This document shows positions 17,027 through 25,559 of a DNA stretch of 64,000 nucleotides, piece by piece. The position numbers and the translations under genes are program-made. Position 1 is the first letter of the stretch. The number at the start of each line of letters is the position of its first letter. Below the pieces are notes generated by a model that saw nothing but the letters and a program-made list of their open reading frames with translations, searched no databases and had not been told where the DNA came from. This DNA comes from Salicibibacter cibi (GTDB lineage Bacteria > Bacillota > Bacilli > Bacillales > Marinococcaceae), in NCBI RefSeq assembly GCF_016495865.1, contig NZ_CP054706.1, positions 2,976,001 through 3,040,000 on the forward strand, in the 5' to 3' direction.

Positions 17027-18697
17027 TCAAAATAAACCAACAATTCTTCCGTTATCATCAACGTCAATGGATTCGGCTGAGGGAGATTGGGGAAGTCCCG
17101 GCATTGTCATAATGTTGCCGGTCAGCATGACAATGAACCCTGCCCCGGCGGAAAGTTTCACATCCCTTATCGTAATAGTAAAATCGCTCGGCCTACCTGT
17201 TTTCGTCGGATCATCGGAAAATGAATATGGCGTTTTCGCCATACATACCGGAAGATCCCCATACCCTAATGCTTCCAGCTTTTGAATTTCTTTTTCCACG
17301 TTTCGGGTAAGTTCAATCCCTTTTCCACCGTATACCTTTTGGACAATTTTTTTCATTTTTTCAGTAATCGAATCTTTCAAATTGTACGTGAACGAGGGCA
17401 TGCTTCCGTGATCAGCCAGCCGGACAACTTCCCTAGCCAGTTCCTCACCGCCTGAGCCGCCGTTTGCCCATACATCGGAAAGCACGACTTTCACACCTTG
17501 TTCCCGGCATTTTTCTTCTATTTTTTCCAGCTCCGCTTCGCTATCAGTTGGAAATTTATTAATGGCAACAACCGTTGAGATGCCAAATGCTTCTTGCAAG
17601 ATACTTAGATGCTGCAATAAATTGGGCAACCCTTTTTCAAGTGCTTGGAGATTTTCTTTTTCCAACTCGGTTTTTGAAATGCCGCCATGCAATTTCAATG
17701 CTCTGACCGTTGCAACGACAACGGTGGCAGACGGTCTTAAGCCCGACAGACGGCATTTAATATTCATGAACTTTTCCGCTCCCAGATCGGCACCGAAGCC
17801 TGCTTCTGTCACAACATAATCCGCATAGTTCAGCGCCGTTTTTGTCGCTTGTATACTGTTGCACCCGTGAGCGATATTGGCGAAGGGACCACCGTGGACA
17901 AATGCCGGTGTATGTTCTAATGTTTGTACAAGATTTGGTTTTATAGCATCTTTCAAAAGAGCGGTCATGGCTCCGTATGCTTTCAATTGACCTGCGGTAA
18001 CAGGAGCATCGTTCGTTGTATAGCCAATGACAATATGCTTTAACTTTTCCTTCAAGTCTTCGATATTATTTGCCAAACAAAAGATCGCCATAATTTCCGA
18101 TGCCACCGTAATATCAAATCCATCTTCACGTGGCGTTCCGTTTGCGCTTCCGTTTAAACCATCCACGATTTGGCGAAGTTGCCGGTCGTTCATATCGAGC
18201 ACTCGTTTCCATTTAATTTTACGAGTGTCAATATTCAATTGATTCCCATGATGGATATGATTATCGATCATGGCAGCCAATAAATTATTCGCCGCACCGA
18301 TGGCATGAAAATCACCGGTAAAATGCAAATTGATATCTTCCATAGGCACGACCTGGGAATAACCGCCTCCCGCAGCCCCACCTTTCATGCCAAAAACAGG
18401 GCCTACGGAAGGTTCCCTTATTGCAACAGCCGCATTTTTTCCTATTTTTTGAAGGGCATCAGCCAAACCAATGGAAGTGGTTGTTTTTCCTTCCCCGGCA
18501 GGTGTTGGACTGATGCCCGTCATAAGAATTAATTTTCCGTTCCCCTCATTCTCAATCCTTATCTGCTGATCTTCGTTAATTTTTGCTTTATAGTCTCCGT
18601 ATAATTCAAGCTTGCTCCGTCCCACGCCCATTTTTTCGGCAACCTCTTCAATCGGCTTCATCTTTGCATATTGGGCAATTTCTACATCTGATTTCAT
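17027..18697 (-). CDS. fhs: Formate-tetrahydrofolate ligase
   Basis: The 556-residue protein is a full-length formate-THF ligase with the P-loop [14 protein letters not shown] near residue 64 and typical downstream blocks such as [13 protein letters not shown] and [14 protein letters not shown]. It interconverts formate, THF and ATP with 10-formyl-THF. In catabolic demethylation modules it runs toward formate and ATP. ATG 18697 follows GGAGG by seven bases. It is 26 bases from the OYE-type gene downstream and 156 bases from the MetF-like gene upstream; that gap has no clear terminator, so one operon is likely. Confidence 0.92.
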   Translation of the reverse strand: MKSDVEIAQYAKMKPIEEVAEKMGVGRSKLELYGDYKAKINEDQQIRIENEGNGKLILMTGISPTPAGEGKTTTSIGLADALQKIGKNAAVAIREPSVGPVFGMKGGAAGGGYSQVVPMEDINLHFTGDFHAIGAANNLLAAMIDNHIHHGNQLNIDTRKIKWKRVLDMNDRQLRQIVDGLNGSANGTPREDGFDITVASEIMAIFCLANNIEDLKEKLKHIVIGYTTNDAPVTAGQLKAYGAMTALLKDAIKPNLVQTLEHTPAFVHGGPFANIAHGCNSIQATKTALNYADYVVTEAGFGADLGAEKFMNIKCRLSGLRPSATVVVATVRALKLHGGISKTELEKENLQALEKGLPNLLQHLSILQEAFGISTVVAINKFPTDSEAELEKIEEKCREQGVKVVLSDVWANGGSGGEELAREVVRLADHGSMPSFTYNLKDSITEKMKKIVQKVYGGKGIELTRNVEKEIQKLEALGYGDLPVCMAKTPYSFSDDPTKTGRPSDFTITIRDVKLSAGAGFIVMLTGNIMTMPGLPQSPSAESIDVDDNGRIVGLF

Positions 18698-18853
18698 ATA
18701 CAAGCCTCCAAAGGTAATGTGTTGATTGGCAAAGCATATGAGACCGATTCAAACCTATTGGCGAAAATTTACGGGCTACTTCTGCTTTGCCTATATAACC
18801 GAAGCCATTGAAAAAAGAATGAAATAAATACTAAAAACGGATGAGTGTTGCAA

Positions 18854-19684
18854 TCATATAGCTATACGCCCGAAAATTTTTTTAAGGGAGTTTAGTTCGT
18901 TAAAAGAATACATATGAAAACCGGCAATCCCATAGTCCGAATCATTTAAGTGCGGAGTGTAGGCGTTCATCAAGCCGGAGGCGTCATAACCGCGCAGCAG
19001 CTTCCCCGTCAACTTCAGGTTTTTTCTAAGGAAGCGGAGCGAGTCCGTAACTCCAATACGGGTTGCAATGCGAATGAGTTTATCCGGTTTCACCGGTCCG
19101 GGAATGCCCAAGTAGAATGGCAGCTCCAGACCGGCTTCGCGCTGTCGCCGCAACCAAGCAAGGACTTTATCAGGATCGAAGCACATCTGCGTTACAGCGT
19201 AATGCGCGAGAGGCGCTTTCGCCAAAAGATCCTTGGCTAGGGTGTCATTATCAATATTCGGGTTCCCTTCGGGGTATGCCGGAATGCCAATGCGGAGCAG
19301 CCCATGCTCACGTGTCGCCAGGGATTGCAACAGATCAAGGCCATGACGATACGGGCCTGAGGCCTGCTCCTGATCGCCTCCGACGACGAAGATCTCATCC
19401 ACATCGTGAGCCTGGAGTTCATCAAGCACTGCCTCAAGGTGTTCTTCACTCCGGACCATTCGCGCTGCAATATGGGGAACGACCCGGGTAAATCGGGGGG
19501 CCAATGCAATTGCCGTTTCGATCGTAGTGTCGACACCTTTCGTCGGGGAGCAGGTAATCGTCAGCATAGCGTGAGGCGGGAGTGCCGCCGTAGCACGGTC
19601 AACGATGTCATGCGTGGGTATGAGTTCGAAGCGTGGCTCACTCATTTGTCCGAACAGTTCAATCGACGATTGTTGATTCATCAT
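18854..19684 (-). CDS. Methylenetetrahydrofolate-reductase-like protein
   Basis: About 276 residues with the MTHFR TIM-barrel layout: an N-terminal FELIPTHDIVDRATAALPPH segment, CSPTKGVDTTIETA, VVPHIAARMV and FVVGGDQEQASGPY, the last being the region that binds FAD/folate in MetF (usually GDxP). It is a divergent member, and catalytic assignment is inferred from fold and neighbours. It would oxidise 5-methyl-THF from the DmdA-like enzyme to 5,10-methylene-THF. The start at 19684 is chosen because GAGGTG lies six bases upstream; ATG 19702 is also in frame. Its base composition, and that of the next gene, looks noticeably richer in G and C than the neighbourhood, hinting at transfer. Confidence 0.65.
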   Translation of the reverse strand: MMNQQSSIELFGQMSEPRFELIPTHDIVDRATAALPPHAMLTITCSPTKGVDTTIETAIALAPRFTRVVPHIAARMVRSEEHLEAVLDELQAHDVDEIFVVGGDQEQASGPYRHGLDLLQSLATREHGLLRIGIPAYPEGNPNIDNDTLAKDLLAKAPLAHYAVTQMCFDPDKVLAWLRRQREAGLELPFYLGIPGPVKPDKLIRIATRIGVTDSLRFLRKNLKLTGKLLRGYDASGLMNAYTPHLNDSDYGIAGFHMYSFNELNSLKKIFGRIAI

Positions 19685-19719
19685 TGCCATCACCTCTTTC
19701 ATTCTGGAAGTTAGAGATT

Positions 19720-19787
19720 GGAGGTTAGAGATTGGAATGAGAAATTAGATCTTGTTGCCATCGGCTGCCGTCCAATTTCTAACCTCC
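19720..19787. repeat. 16-bp inverted repeat between MetF-like and DmdA-like genes
   Basis: GGAGGTTAGAGATTGG at 19720-19735 pairs with CCAATTTCTAACCTCC at 19772-19787 (fifteen Watson-Crick pairs and one G-T) across a 36-base loop. A direct partial copy GTTAGAGATTGG precedes the left arm. No T-run follows on either strand, so it is more likely an RNA-processing hairpin or small repeat than a terminator. Confidence 0.6.
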
Positions 19788-19794
19788 AGAAACG

Positions 19795-21090
19795 TTAAAG
19801 CTTTCGACCGGTCTGTGCCAATCCCGTGCCGGGGAATTCGGGGGCCTTGAAAGGCGTCTCTGCAACCTCTGCGGCAATACGCCCGTTGCCATACGGTTCA
19901 GGCAAGTGCACTTCAAGCTTAGTTCCGATTGTACTCAAAGCGTTGGGCAACATCGCATAGCCAATATTGCACCCTTGGGTTGGCGAATAAAAGGCTGAGG
20001 TGATATAGCCAACCGGCTTCGTCTCATTTTCTGCATAAACAAGGTAATAATCCGCGGGGTACCAGTCGATCTGATTGCCACCAAACTTCAACCCTGCCAA
20101 CTTACTCGTAACACCTTCATCCTTGATCCGTGCTAGGGCTTCTTTACCCACGAACCGGGATTTATTCAAATCCACTTGCCATTCCAATCCGACCTGGTAT
20201 GGATTAGTCTCCAAGTCCATGTCCTGACCGTGGGAGAGGATTCCCGCCTCGATCCGACGGATGTGCCCCGGAGCAATTACTTTGAGATTGTGACCTTTGC
20301 CGACCTCGAGGAGATGGTACCATAGCCGTTCCGCATTGACGCTCGCGTCATAGAGGTAGATTTCATAGCCTGCCTCACCCGAAAACCCGGTACGGGACAC
20401 GATAACAGGGCAACCGTTTACTTCACCTTCGAGTAGTCCGTAGTAGGGAACATCGTGGATACCCTCGCCAAACAGGTCCATCATGAGCGCTGTCGACTTC
20501 GGACCTTGAATCTGCACGGGGGCAACATCTATTTCGTGCACCGTGCAATCAAATTTGTTCGTGACATTCAACGCCTGCAACCACAAGGAAACGTCGGTGT
20601 CAGAGAGAGAGAACCAAAATTCATCTTCAGCCGGACGTAGGAGGACCGGGTCATTTATGATTCCACCATCTTCGTTGCACAGGATAACGTAGCGAGCCTT
20701 TCCCACCTTGAGTTTCTCGACCGGGCGCGTGATGGCCAAGTCGACCAGCTTGGCGGCATCGGGACCTTTCACTTGAATCTGTCGCTCGACTGCGACATTC
20801 CAAAGGGTGACGTGTTCGGTGAGGTATTCGTATTCTTTGAGGAGTCCACCCTCCTCCCACGGGACATAGGCACGCGGGTGGTACATATGGTTATATACCT
20901 CATAGCACCAACAGCCGGCTTCCTGGGAAAGATGCCAGAAAGGGGACTTGCGCAACCTTTGTGAGATCAGCATGCGAGAACCTTTGTCCCCGCTTTGGCG
21001 CAGGTTAACCGGGACGTTCCTGTTCACGCCCAGTACCTCTAGATCGTTAGACGTCTTGAACTCTGATATGGGTTTTACCTCAACAGACAT
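19795..21090 (-). CDS. DmdA/GcvT-like THF-dependent methyltransferase (demethylase)
   Basis: The 431-residue protein has the GcvT fold and is closest in pattern to dimethylsulfoniopropionate demethylase DmdA: VYNHMYHPRAYV, TLWNVAVERQIQVKGPDA near residue 100, EDGGIINDPVLLRPAEDEFW, VAPVQIQGPKS, and RIEAGILSHGQDM near residue 270. Such enzymes move a methyl group from a substrate to THF. ATG 21090 is preferred over the upstream in-frame ATG because AAGGAGG sits just before it. With MetF-like and Fhs proteins downstream it matches the methyl-THF oxidation trio seen in THF-dependent demethylation systems. DMSP is one candidate substrate, but betaine-like compounds are equally possible. Confidence 0.72.
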   Translation of the reverse strand: MSVEVKPISEFKTSNDLEVLGVNRNVPVNLRQSGDKGSRMLISQRLRKSPFWHLSQEAGCWCYEVYNHMYHPRAYVPWEEGGLLKEYEYLTEHVTLWNVAVERQIQVKGPDAAKLVDLAITRPVEKLKVGKARYVILCNEDGGIINDPVLLRPAEDEFWFSLSDTDVSLWLQALNVTNKFDCTVHEIDVAPVQIQGPKSTALMMDLFGEGIHDVPYYGLLEGEVNGCPVIVSRTGFSGEAGYEIYLYDASVNAERLWYHLLEVGKGHNLKVIAPGHIRRIEAGILSHGQDMDLETNPYQVGLEWQVDLNKSRFVGKEALARIKDEGVTSKLAGLKFGGNQIDWYPADYYLVYAENETKPVGYITSAFYSPTQGCNIGYAMLPNALSTIGTKLEVHLPEPYGNGRIAAEVAETPFKAPEFPGTGLAQTGRKL

Positions 21091-21293
21091 ACCAATCGCC
21101 TCCTTATTTAATGAATATTTAGATAAAAAGCAAGACAACACTGACTTCGTCTGAATGACCGATCCACTCACCCAAGCCGATTCAACATCTTCGAAAAAAC
21201 TCCGTCGGTTCTCGCTATTTTGACCGGAAGCTCTTCTTATTAACCGCTTACATTTTATTATTTGTCCTTCACAGGATGGAACCCCCCTTTTTT

Positions 21294-21335
21294 ATAATCA
21301 TGATTATTTTTTTACTTATGATTATATTATAATCA
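21294..21335. promoter_or_regulatory. Paired palindromic operators upstream of the one-carbon operon
   Basis: A perfect palindrome ATAATCATGATTAT (21294-21307) and a second dyad TGATTATATTATAATCA (21319-21335) lie about 205 bases upstream of the DmdA-like gene in very A/T-rich DNA. They share the half-site TGATTAT. The likely ligand-responsive binder is the TetR-family regulator encoded at 21930, though this is inferred only from proximity. Confidence 0.6.
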
Positions 21336-21471
21336 CCAATTTTTTAATTGTAAATGGTTTTCTAAATTTTTGTTCAAAAGATTTTTCGTGTTTTTTTGCT
21401 AGGAAACGCAGCACGAACAACTGCGCTGATGAAGAAAACCCGAATTATTTTATTCTTATTCACTCATGAAT

Positions 21472-21485
21472 ATAATCATGATTAT
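21472..21485. promoter_or_regulatory. Second copy of the ATAATCATGATTAT palindrome
   Basis: The same 14-base palindrome found at 21294 recurs exactly at 21472-21485, 178 bases away, and a further half-site (ATAATAATCAT) follows at about 21502. Identical dyads flanking a divergent region are the usual arrangement for control of both the operon and its regulator. Confidence 0.6.
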
Positions 21486-21535
21486 TATATATTCTTGTTC
21501 ATATAATAATCATCGTTGAGATAATTGTGCATCGA

Positions 21536-21852
21536 TCTCGGAAAACTTTTTTTGAACAGTAAATTAGCGCCGAATTCGTCTCATAAGATTACAAACCATT
21601 CGCGCATTTTCGATGATACGCTTGTCATTTACAACGATGCTTAGCTTTTATTATCGATGTCATCGGCAAAGAGTTTGATAATCTCGATGATATGACGACA
21701 ACATCAAATCCACTTCCGAAATATCGAACATTTAATGCTCGCTGGATGTAAACGGCACTGTCTTGGCTCGTCGGTTAACCACTTTTATTTGTGCTGTATT
21801 TAAGATAAGGGATGCTCCATCAAAATCTTCGATTTATTTGGAGAGGTTCACG
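21536..21852 (+). mobile_element. Decayed, internally deleted IS605-type tnpB element
   Basis: The stretch retains the tnpB N-terminus in pieces (SHKITNHSRIFDDTLVIYNDA, then LAFIIDVIGKEFDNLDDM, TSNPLPKYRTFNAR), a tiny internal piece GTVLAR, and then the complete right end. From about 21780 to the terminal TTCAC at 21852 it matches the right end of the tnpB element at 54.1 kb almost base for base. Most of the coding region is deleted. It lies just upstream of the TetR-type regulator gene. Confidence 0.8.
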
Positions 21853-21929
21853 AATGTTGGACAAATGTGCTAGATTAAAGGGAGAATGAATAGAAATTCA
21901 TAATTATCGAACCGAAAAGAGGTAGAAGC

Positions 21930-22613
21930 TTGGACAAAAAGGCGATTCAAACGATCCGCATGATGAGATATTTTATAGACGCCACCGTTCAAATCATTGA
22001 AGAGGAGGGCATTGAAAATGTCACCATCCGAAAAGTATCCGATTTGGCCGGCTACAATAGCGCCACCATTTACAATTACTTTAGCGAACTTTCCCACCTG
22101 ATCTTTTATTCTTCGCTGAAGATTTTAAGAAAATATACTTCATCGCTCCCTGCCTATATGGCGAAAGGGAGCAATCCGCAGGAAAGATTTTTGCTCATGT
22201 GGGAATGCTTTTGCCGATATAGCTTTGCTGAACCGCATATCTATCATGCCATTTTCTCCTCGGATGTCGGAGGCGGATCCAAGGAACTGATGGATGAGTA
22301 TTACGATCAGTTCCCGGATGATCTCGACGATTTGCCTCCCGATTTAAAACCGATGTTTTTGGAATTTGACATGACAACCAGGGAACGCATCGCAATGGAA
22401 GAGTGCATTCAAGCGGGGTATATTAAAGAGGAAAATGCAGAACACGTACAGGAAATGATAAAACTAACCTGGCAGGGAATGTTGACCCTTGTTCTGAACC
22501 GGAGATATGACTACTCCTGGGAAAAAGCAACAGAAATTACGATGACCTATATTAAGGAAATCTTAAAAAATGCCAATTCGTTTTCCTTTGAATTTACGTT
22601 AGATCACCGATAG
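21930..22613 (+). CDS. TetR/AcrR-family transcriptional regulator
   Basis: The 227-residue protein has an N-terminal TetR helix-turn-helix: IIEEEGIENVTIRKVSDLAG followed by YNSATIYNYFSELSHLIFYS around residues 30-65. The rest is the variable all-helical ligand domain. Translation probably starts at TTG 21930 with AGAGG seven bases upstream; an ATG at 21960 is possible but has no ribosome-binding site. It is transcribed away from the one-carbon operon and toward the dehydrogenase gene, with palindromic operators in between, so it probably controls methyl-compound catabolism. Confidence 0.85.
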   Translation: MDKKAIQTIRMMRYFIDATVQIIEEEGIENVTIRKVSDLAGYNSATIYNYFSELSHLIFYSSLKILRKYTSSLPAYMAKGSNPQERFLLMWECFCRYSFAEPHIYHAIFSSDVGGGSKELMDEYYDQFPDDLDDLPPDLKPMFLEFDMTTRERIAMEECIQAGYIKEENAEHVQEMIKLTWQGMLTLVLNRRYDYSWEKATEITMTYIKEILKNANSFSFEFTLDHR

Positions 22614-22630
22614 GATTAACATCATGAAAT

Positions 22631-22656
22631 GGCCTCCTTTACATGAAAAGGAGGCC
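22631..22656. terminator. Hairpin between convergent regulator and dehydrogenase genes
   Basis: A perfect 10-bp stem GGCCTCCTTT/AAAGGAGGCC with a six-base loop lies between the stop codons of the TetR gene and the minus-strand dehydrogenase gene. It could terminate from both sides; no strong T-run is present. Confidence 0.5.
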
Positions 22657-22708
22657 CTACGCTATTGTGTTAGCGGTTTAATCATCATTTCTTTCGGCAG
22701 TTGATTAT

Positions 22709-23920
22709 TTACCGAATCATCCCATGCGGATCAATCACATATTTCTTCGCAGCACCGCTGTCAAAATCAGCGTAGCCGTCCGGAGCTTCATCAATGGAGA
22801 TCAATTGCGCGTTCACCGCTTTGGCAATTTGGGCTTTGCCGGATAAAATCGATTTCATCAAGCCGCGGTTATAGTACATAGCCGGAGTTTGTCCTGTTAC
22901 AAATGTATGTGCTTTCGCCCATCCTTGTCCGAATCGTACTTTCAGTGAACCTGTCTGAGCATCTTTGTCTTGCGCACCTGGATCCTCGGTTACATACAAG
23001 CCAGGTATACCAAGCCCTCCGCCGGCCTGTGTGACGTCCATGATGGCATTCAATACAGCAGCCGGTTGTTCACCGCTTTCTCCGTGACCGGATGCCTCAA
23101 ACCCAACCGCGTCAACGGCCGCATCCACTTCCGGAACGCCGAGAATCTGTTCAATTTGTTCGCCCAATCGATCATGCTTTCTCAAATTAACCGTTTCACA
23201 GCCGAAACTTTTCGCTTGTTGCAGCCTTTCTTCGTTCAAATCACCAACGATAACAGCCGATGCGCCAAGGAGTTGAGCAGAATGCGCCGCAGCTAGTCCT
23301 ACCGGACCCGCTCCGGCAACATAAACAGTTGAACCCATTGTTACACCTGCGGAATAGGCTCCGTGAAACCCGGTTGGGAAAATATCCGTAAGCATGGTTA
23401 GGTCAAGAATCTTGTCCATTGCTTGATCCTTATCGGGAAATTTCAGAAGTTGAAAGTCTGCATAAGGGACCATTACATATTCGGATTGGCCGCCAACCCA
23501 ACCGCCCATATCCACATACCCATAGGCAGACCCGGGACGCTCTGGATTAACATTCGTACAAATATGGGTTTTTTGCTGTTGGCACATAACACAACGTCCA
23601 CAAGCGATGTTAAAAGGAACGGACACCATATCCCCTTTTTCAATAAATTCAACATCACGTCCTGTCTCAACCACTTCTCCGGTGATCTCGTGTCCGAGAA
23701 CCAGACCCTGTGGAGCCGTCGTTCTGCCGCGAACCATATGTTGGTCGCTTCCGCAAATATTCGTCGTAATCACTTTAAGGATGACCCCGTGCTCACATTT
23801 TCGGTTTACGTTTTCTTTCGGTACACCGGGGCCATCTCTTAGAATGAGTTCCGGATAACCGATATCTTCGACGGTAACTTTTCCCTTTCCTTGGTAAACG
23901 ACGCCTTTATTCGCTGCCAT
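22709..23920 (-). CDS. Zinc-dependent formaldehyde dehydrogenase-like enzyme
   Basis: The 403-residue medium-chain dehydrogenase has the catalytic zinc Cys in ITTNICGSDQHM near residue 46, a structural zinc lobe CGRCVMCQQQKTHIC, and the NAD-binding loop VAGAGPVGLAAA near residue 180. The long insertion (NPERPGSAYGYVDMGGWVGG) and length match glutathione-independent formaldehyde dehydrogenase (FdhA), which oxidises formaldehyde to formate with NAD. ATG 23920 follows GGAGGG; upstream in-frame codons have no ribosome-binding site. In this neighbourhood it would dispose of formaldehyde made by oxidative demethylases. A general alcohol dehydrogenase role cannot be excluded. Confidence 0.78.
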   Translation of the reverse strand: MAANKGVVYQGKGKVTVEDIGYPELILRDGPGVPKENVNRKCEHGVILKVITTNICGSDQHMVRGRTTAPQGLVLGHEITGEVVETGRDVEFIEKGDMVSVPFNIACGRCVMCQQQKTHICTNVNPERPGSAYGYVDMGGWVGGQSEYVMVPYADFQLLKFPDKDQAMDKILDLTMLTDIFPTGFHGAYSAGVTMGSTVYVAGAGPVGLAAAHSAQLLGASAVIVGDLNEERLQQAKSFGCETVNLRKHDRLGEQIEQILGVPEVDAAVDAVGFEASGHGESGEQPAAVLNAIMDVTQAGGGLGIPGLYVTEDPGAQDKDAQTGSLKVRFGQGWAKAHTFVTGQTPAMYYNRGLMKSILSGKAQIAKAVNAQLISIDEAPDGYADFDSGAAKKYVIDPHGMIR

Positions 23921-24118
23921 AATGATCCCTCCAAGAATAATTTTGATACCGTTTACATCTTCTGAAAAAAGGACAGTTTGAGTTTTCATATAATATAAAT
24001 TGAAAATATTATATCGTTGCCGTTCCTTGTAAATATTGTATAAAAGAGATTGAATCATGTAAAATGATTAAAAACGATAACATCTATCATTTTGAAAAAT
24101 AAGGGAGGGAAGATTAAA

Positions 24119-25009
24119 ATGGAAATCAAGGACTTAAAAATTTTCAAGTCCGTAGCTTTTCACGGAAGTGTCAGTAAAGCCGCCAATGATCTAAATTATG
24201 TTCAATCCCATGTGACGACGAGAATTCAATTGTTGGAAAAAGAATTGCATACACAATTATTTCACCGTAACAGCCGAGGCATGATTTTAAATCCCGAAGG
24301 AAAAAAGCTTTTATCGTATACAGACAATCTCTTGACCACCGTTGATGAAATGATAAAAGTTATTCAAGATTCAAACGAACCCTCAGGTGAACTTGACTTA
24401 GGGACGGTTGAAACCGTCATTCGACTCCCTTACATTTTATCCGCTTATCACCAAAATTACCCAAACGTAGACTTATCATTGGTCACAGACGTGACGGAAA
24501 ACCTCGTAGACCATGTACTCGCGCACAACTTAGACGGTGCTTTCGTCGCCGGATTTAAGGAGCATCCTAAAATCACCCAACATGAAGTGTTTCAGGAAGA
24601 ACTGGTTTTGATTTCTAACAATAAAGAAATTTCTTTGGATGAATTCGCCCATAAACCATTACTCGTATTTAAACCAGGGTGCAGCTACCGGGCCAAATTG
24701 ACGGAATGGATTCAAGCCGAAGGCATTCATCCCGCCAACATTATTGAATTCGGCACGTTGGAAACAATTTTAGGATGTGTGGTATCGGGCTTGGGTGTTA
24801 CACTTTTACCGAAGTCCACCATTTCCCATTTGGAAGAGGATGGTGTCGTTCGCTGTATGAACCTCCCGGAAAAATACAGCCATGTCACAACCGTTTTTAT
24901 ACGAAGATCCGACGCTTATCTCACCAATTCAATGAAAAAATTTATAGAGACGATTGACATGACCAAAGAAACCAGACGTGCTGCTCCACTTAGATATCAG
25001 TTTCAATGA
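24119..25009 (+). CDS. LysR-family transcriptional regulator
   Basis: The 296-residue protein has the classic N-terminal winged helix-turn-helix, MEIKDLKIFKSVAFHGSVSK with SHVTTRIQLLEKELHTQLFH, followed by a periplasmic-binding-like effector domain. ATG 24119 is preceded by AAGGGAGGG. It is divergent from the formaldehyde dehydrogenase gene across about 200 bases and lies just before the GlcG-like and oxidase genes. That is the usual LysR arrangement, so it may control either side. Confidence 0.88.
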   Translation: MEIKDLKIFKSVAFHGSVSKAANDLNYVQSHVTTRIQLLEKELHTQLFHRNSRGMILNPEGKKLLSYTDNLLTTVDEMIKVIQDSNEPSGELDLGTVETVIRLPYILSAYHQNYPNVDLSLVTDVTENLVDHVLAHNLDGAFVAGFKEHPKITQHEVFQEELVLISNNKEISLDEFAHKPLLVFKPGCSYRAKLTEWIQAEGIHPANIIEFGTLETILGCVVSGLGVTLLPKSTISHLEEDGVVRCMNLPEKYSHVTTVFIRRSDAYLTNSMKKFIETIDMTKETRRAAPLRYQFQ

Positions 25010-25112
25010 TCGATGATATCAATAACAGTCATTTTACGTGATATATGATTTCTCTTATACTATGGACAAATGCTCTGCATTTTGAAAATTCAACCACTTG
25101 GAGGGAATTATC

Positions 25113-25541
25113 ATGAGTACTTTAAACTTAAACGCGGCAAAAACGTTGATCGAGGCAGCTGAACGTGAATCACAGAACATTGGTGTATCGATGGTCATTT
25201 CGATTATGGACGAGGGCGGTAACTTGATCGCCACCCATCGGATGGATGATGCGTGGCTCGCCAGTATCGACATCGCGCAGAACAAAGCATGGACGTCCGT
25301 TGCGCTCAAAATGCCGACCTCCAATTTGGAGGAAGAGACAGTGCCCGAAGGTTCGCTTTACGGGTTAAACACGACGAACCAAGGAAAAATTGTCGTCTTC
25401 GGCGGCGGGATTCCGCTCGTTAAAGACGAGAAAGTGATCGGCGCCGTAGGAGTGAGTGGCAGCACGGTCGCTGATGATGTGCAAGTGGCTGAAGCAGCTG
25501 TTCAAAAATTCGAAAATGTGCAATTGAGTGAGATTCGGTGA
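25113..25541 (+). CDS. GlcG/HbpS-family protein (DUF336)
   Basis: The 142-residue protein has the HbpS/GlcG layout: an N-terminal helix LNLNAAKTLIEAAERE, VSMVISIMDEGGNLIATHRM, and the Gly-rich end GKIVVFGGGIPLVKDEKVIG with VGVSGSTVADD. Family members bind haem or corrinoids, or accompany flavin and glycolate oxidases; the biochemical role is poorly defined. ATG 25113 has TTGGAGGG upstream. It ends 18 bases before the flavin oxidase gene, so they form a pair. Confidence 0.78.
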   Translation: MSTLNLNAAKTLIEAAERESQNIGVSMVISIMDEGGNLIATHRMDDAWLASIDIAQNKAWTSVALKMPTSNLEEETVPEGSLYGLNTTNQGKIVVFGGGIPLVKDEKVIGAVGVSGSTVADDVQVAEAAVQKFENVQLSEIR

Positions 25542-25559
25542 CACAAGGGAGTGGCCAAC

